Assembly: GCA_016302225.1 (NCBI GenBank) | Contig: JAEDOB010000173.1 | Coordinates: 1-5,024, forward strand | Length of the DNA: 5,024 nt | Direction of reading: 5' to 3' | Source: Oscillospiraceae bacterium | Lineage (GTDB): Bacteria; Bacillota; Clostridia; Oscillospirales; Ruminococcaceae | Shown: in pieces, positions 4,794 to 5,024 of the stretch | Numbering within the stretch: position 1 is the stretch's first letter | Layout of the letters: the number at the start of each line of letters is the position of its first letter | Position numbers and translations under genes: made by a program | The notes under the pieces: model-generated | Told to the model about the DNA's origin: nothing | What the model saw: the letters and a program-made list of their open reading frames with translations, nothing else | Database searches by the model: none

Positions 4794-5024
4794 AAAGCTT
4801 GAAGCAAAACGGCTCATTATCTTTCTTCTGCTGGCATTCGGCATTTCGTGGGTACCTGCAATTATAATGAACTGCACTGTCGGCTATCACGAATGGTTTG
4901 AAACCTACAAAATGCCTTTTTTTGCCCTTATTGTCCTCTTCGGACCCGCTCTTGCCAACGTCATTACCCGCAAGCTCACCCATGAGGGCTGGCATGACAG
5001 TATGCTGCACCTGAATTTAAAGGG
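4783..5024 (+). CDS. N-terminal part of a CPBP-type intramembrane protease-like protein (runs off the window)
   Basis: The first 80 codons are visible. AAGGGAG at 4767-4773 lies 9 bases before the ATG, and the gene overlaps the permease end by 11 bases, so it belongs to the same operon. After a short basic N-terminus, residues about 11-30 form one membrane helix (RLIIFLLLAFGISWVPAII) and residues about 44-63 a second (MPFFALIVLFGPALANVIT), followed by a charged segment ending HLNLK. This arrangement, with an FGPALAxxIT-like second helix followed by K-x-x-x-E-G and a short N-L-K, resembles the N-terminus of CPBP (Abi/CAAX-type) membrane metalloproteases. The diagnostic glutamate and histidine motifs (EExxxR and others) lie beyond the edge and cannot be checked. 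In other bacteria members serve in bacteriocin immunity or in processing of membrane proteins; the role here is unknown. Another small membrane protein family is possible. Confidence 0.65.
   Translation, partial: MTNKKLEAKRLIIFLLLAFGISWVPAIIMNCTVGYHEWFETYKMPFFALIVLFGPALANVITRKLTHEGWHDSMLHLNLK

Noticed and set aside
4762..5010. - strand open frame at the right end
   Set aside because: It overlaps the permease end and the coupled fourth gene, whose ribosome site and membrane helices are convincing on the + strand.

Overview
The window looks like chromosome from a Gram-positive, fibre-degrading gut or rumen Clostridia, most like Ruminococcus or a relative. The reasons are strong GGAGG-type ribosome binding sites, sigma-A type promoters with near-consensus boxes, a lipoprotein-type GH5 glycoside hydrolase, a YtrA-type GntR/ABC operon, and intergenic spacers full of short palindromic repeats. 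The genus is an inference from style; no phylogenetic marker is complete here.

Layout. Positions 2-55 are the last 17 codons of a + strand gene, probably the ATP synthase epsilon subunit, followed at once by a textbook intrinsic terminator (61-90). Positions 91-379 hold no gene. They contain a tandem heptamer patch, a 151-bp inverted-repeat element flanked by TA, and a GC-rich 18-bp perfect hairpin. Positions 380-1558 on the - strand encode a secreted, lipid-anchored GH5 glycosidase with its own promoter (1599-1627). Positions 1559-1960 form the divergent intergenic region. It holds the GH5 promoter, a second TA-flanked inverted-repeat element (about 1675-1771), a second copy of the GC-rich hairpin with its conserved 3' tail (1789-1837), and a perfect-consensus promoter (1847-1875) with an operator-like palindrome over its -10 box.

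From that promoter a compact + strand operon runs off the right edge: a GntR/YtrA-type repressor (1961-2335), an ABC ATPase (2338-3219), a 12-helix ABC-2-like permease that looks like two fused six-helix halves (3216-4793), and the start of a CPBP-type membrane protease-like protein (4783 onward). Each of the last two genes overlaps the gene before it (by 4 and 11 bp), and the ATPase start lies 2 bp after the regulator's stop, so the four genes are probably transcribed together and translationally coupled.

Working model (inference): the small GntR protein senses an envelope-active signal, perhaps an antimicrobial peptide or cell-wall antibiotic, and releases the palindrome over its own promoter. 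The ATPase and permease are then made as an exporter or envelope-stress transporter, with the CPBP protein as a fourth component. The GH5 enzyme is transcribed divergently from a separate promoter and need not share this regulation. The least explained features are the repeats: both spacers combine a TA-flanked inverted-repeat element with the same GC-rich hairpin on its right side.
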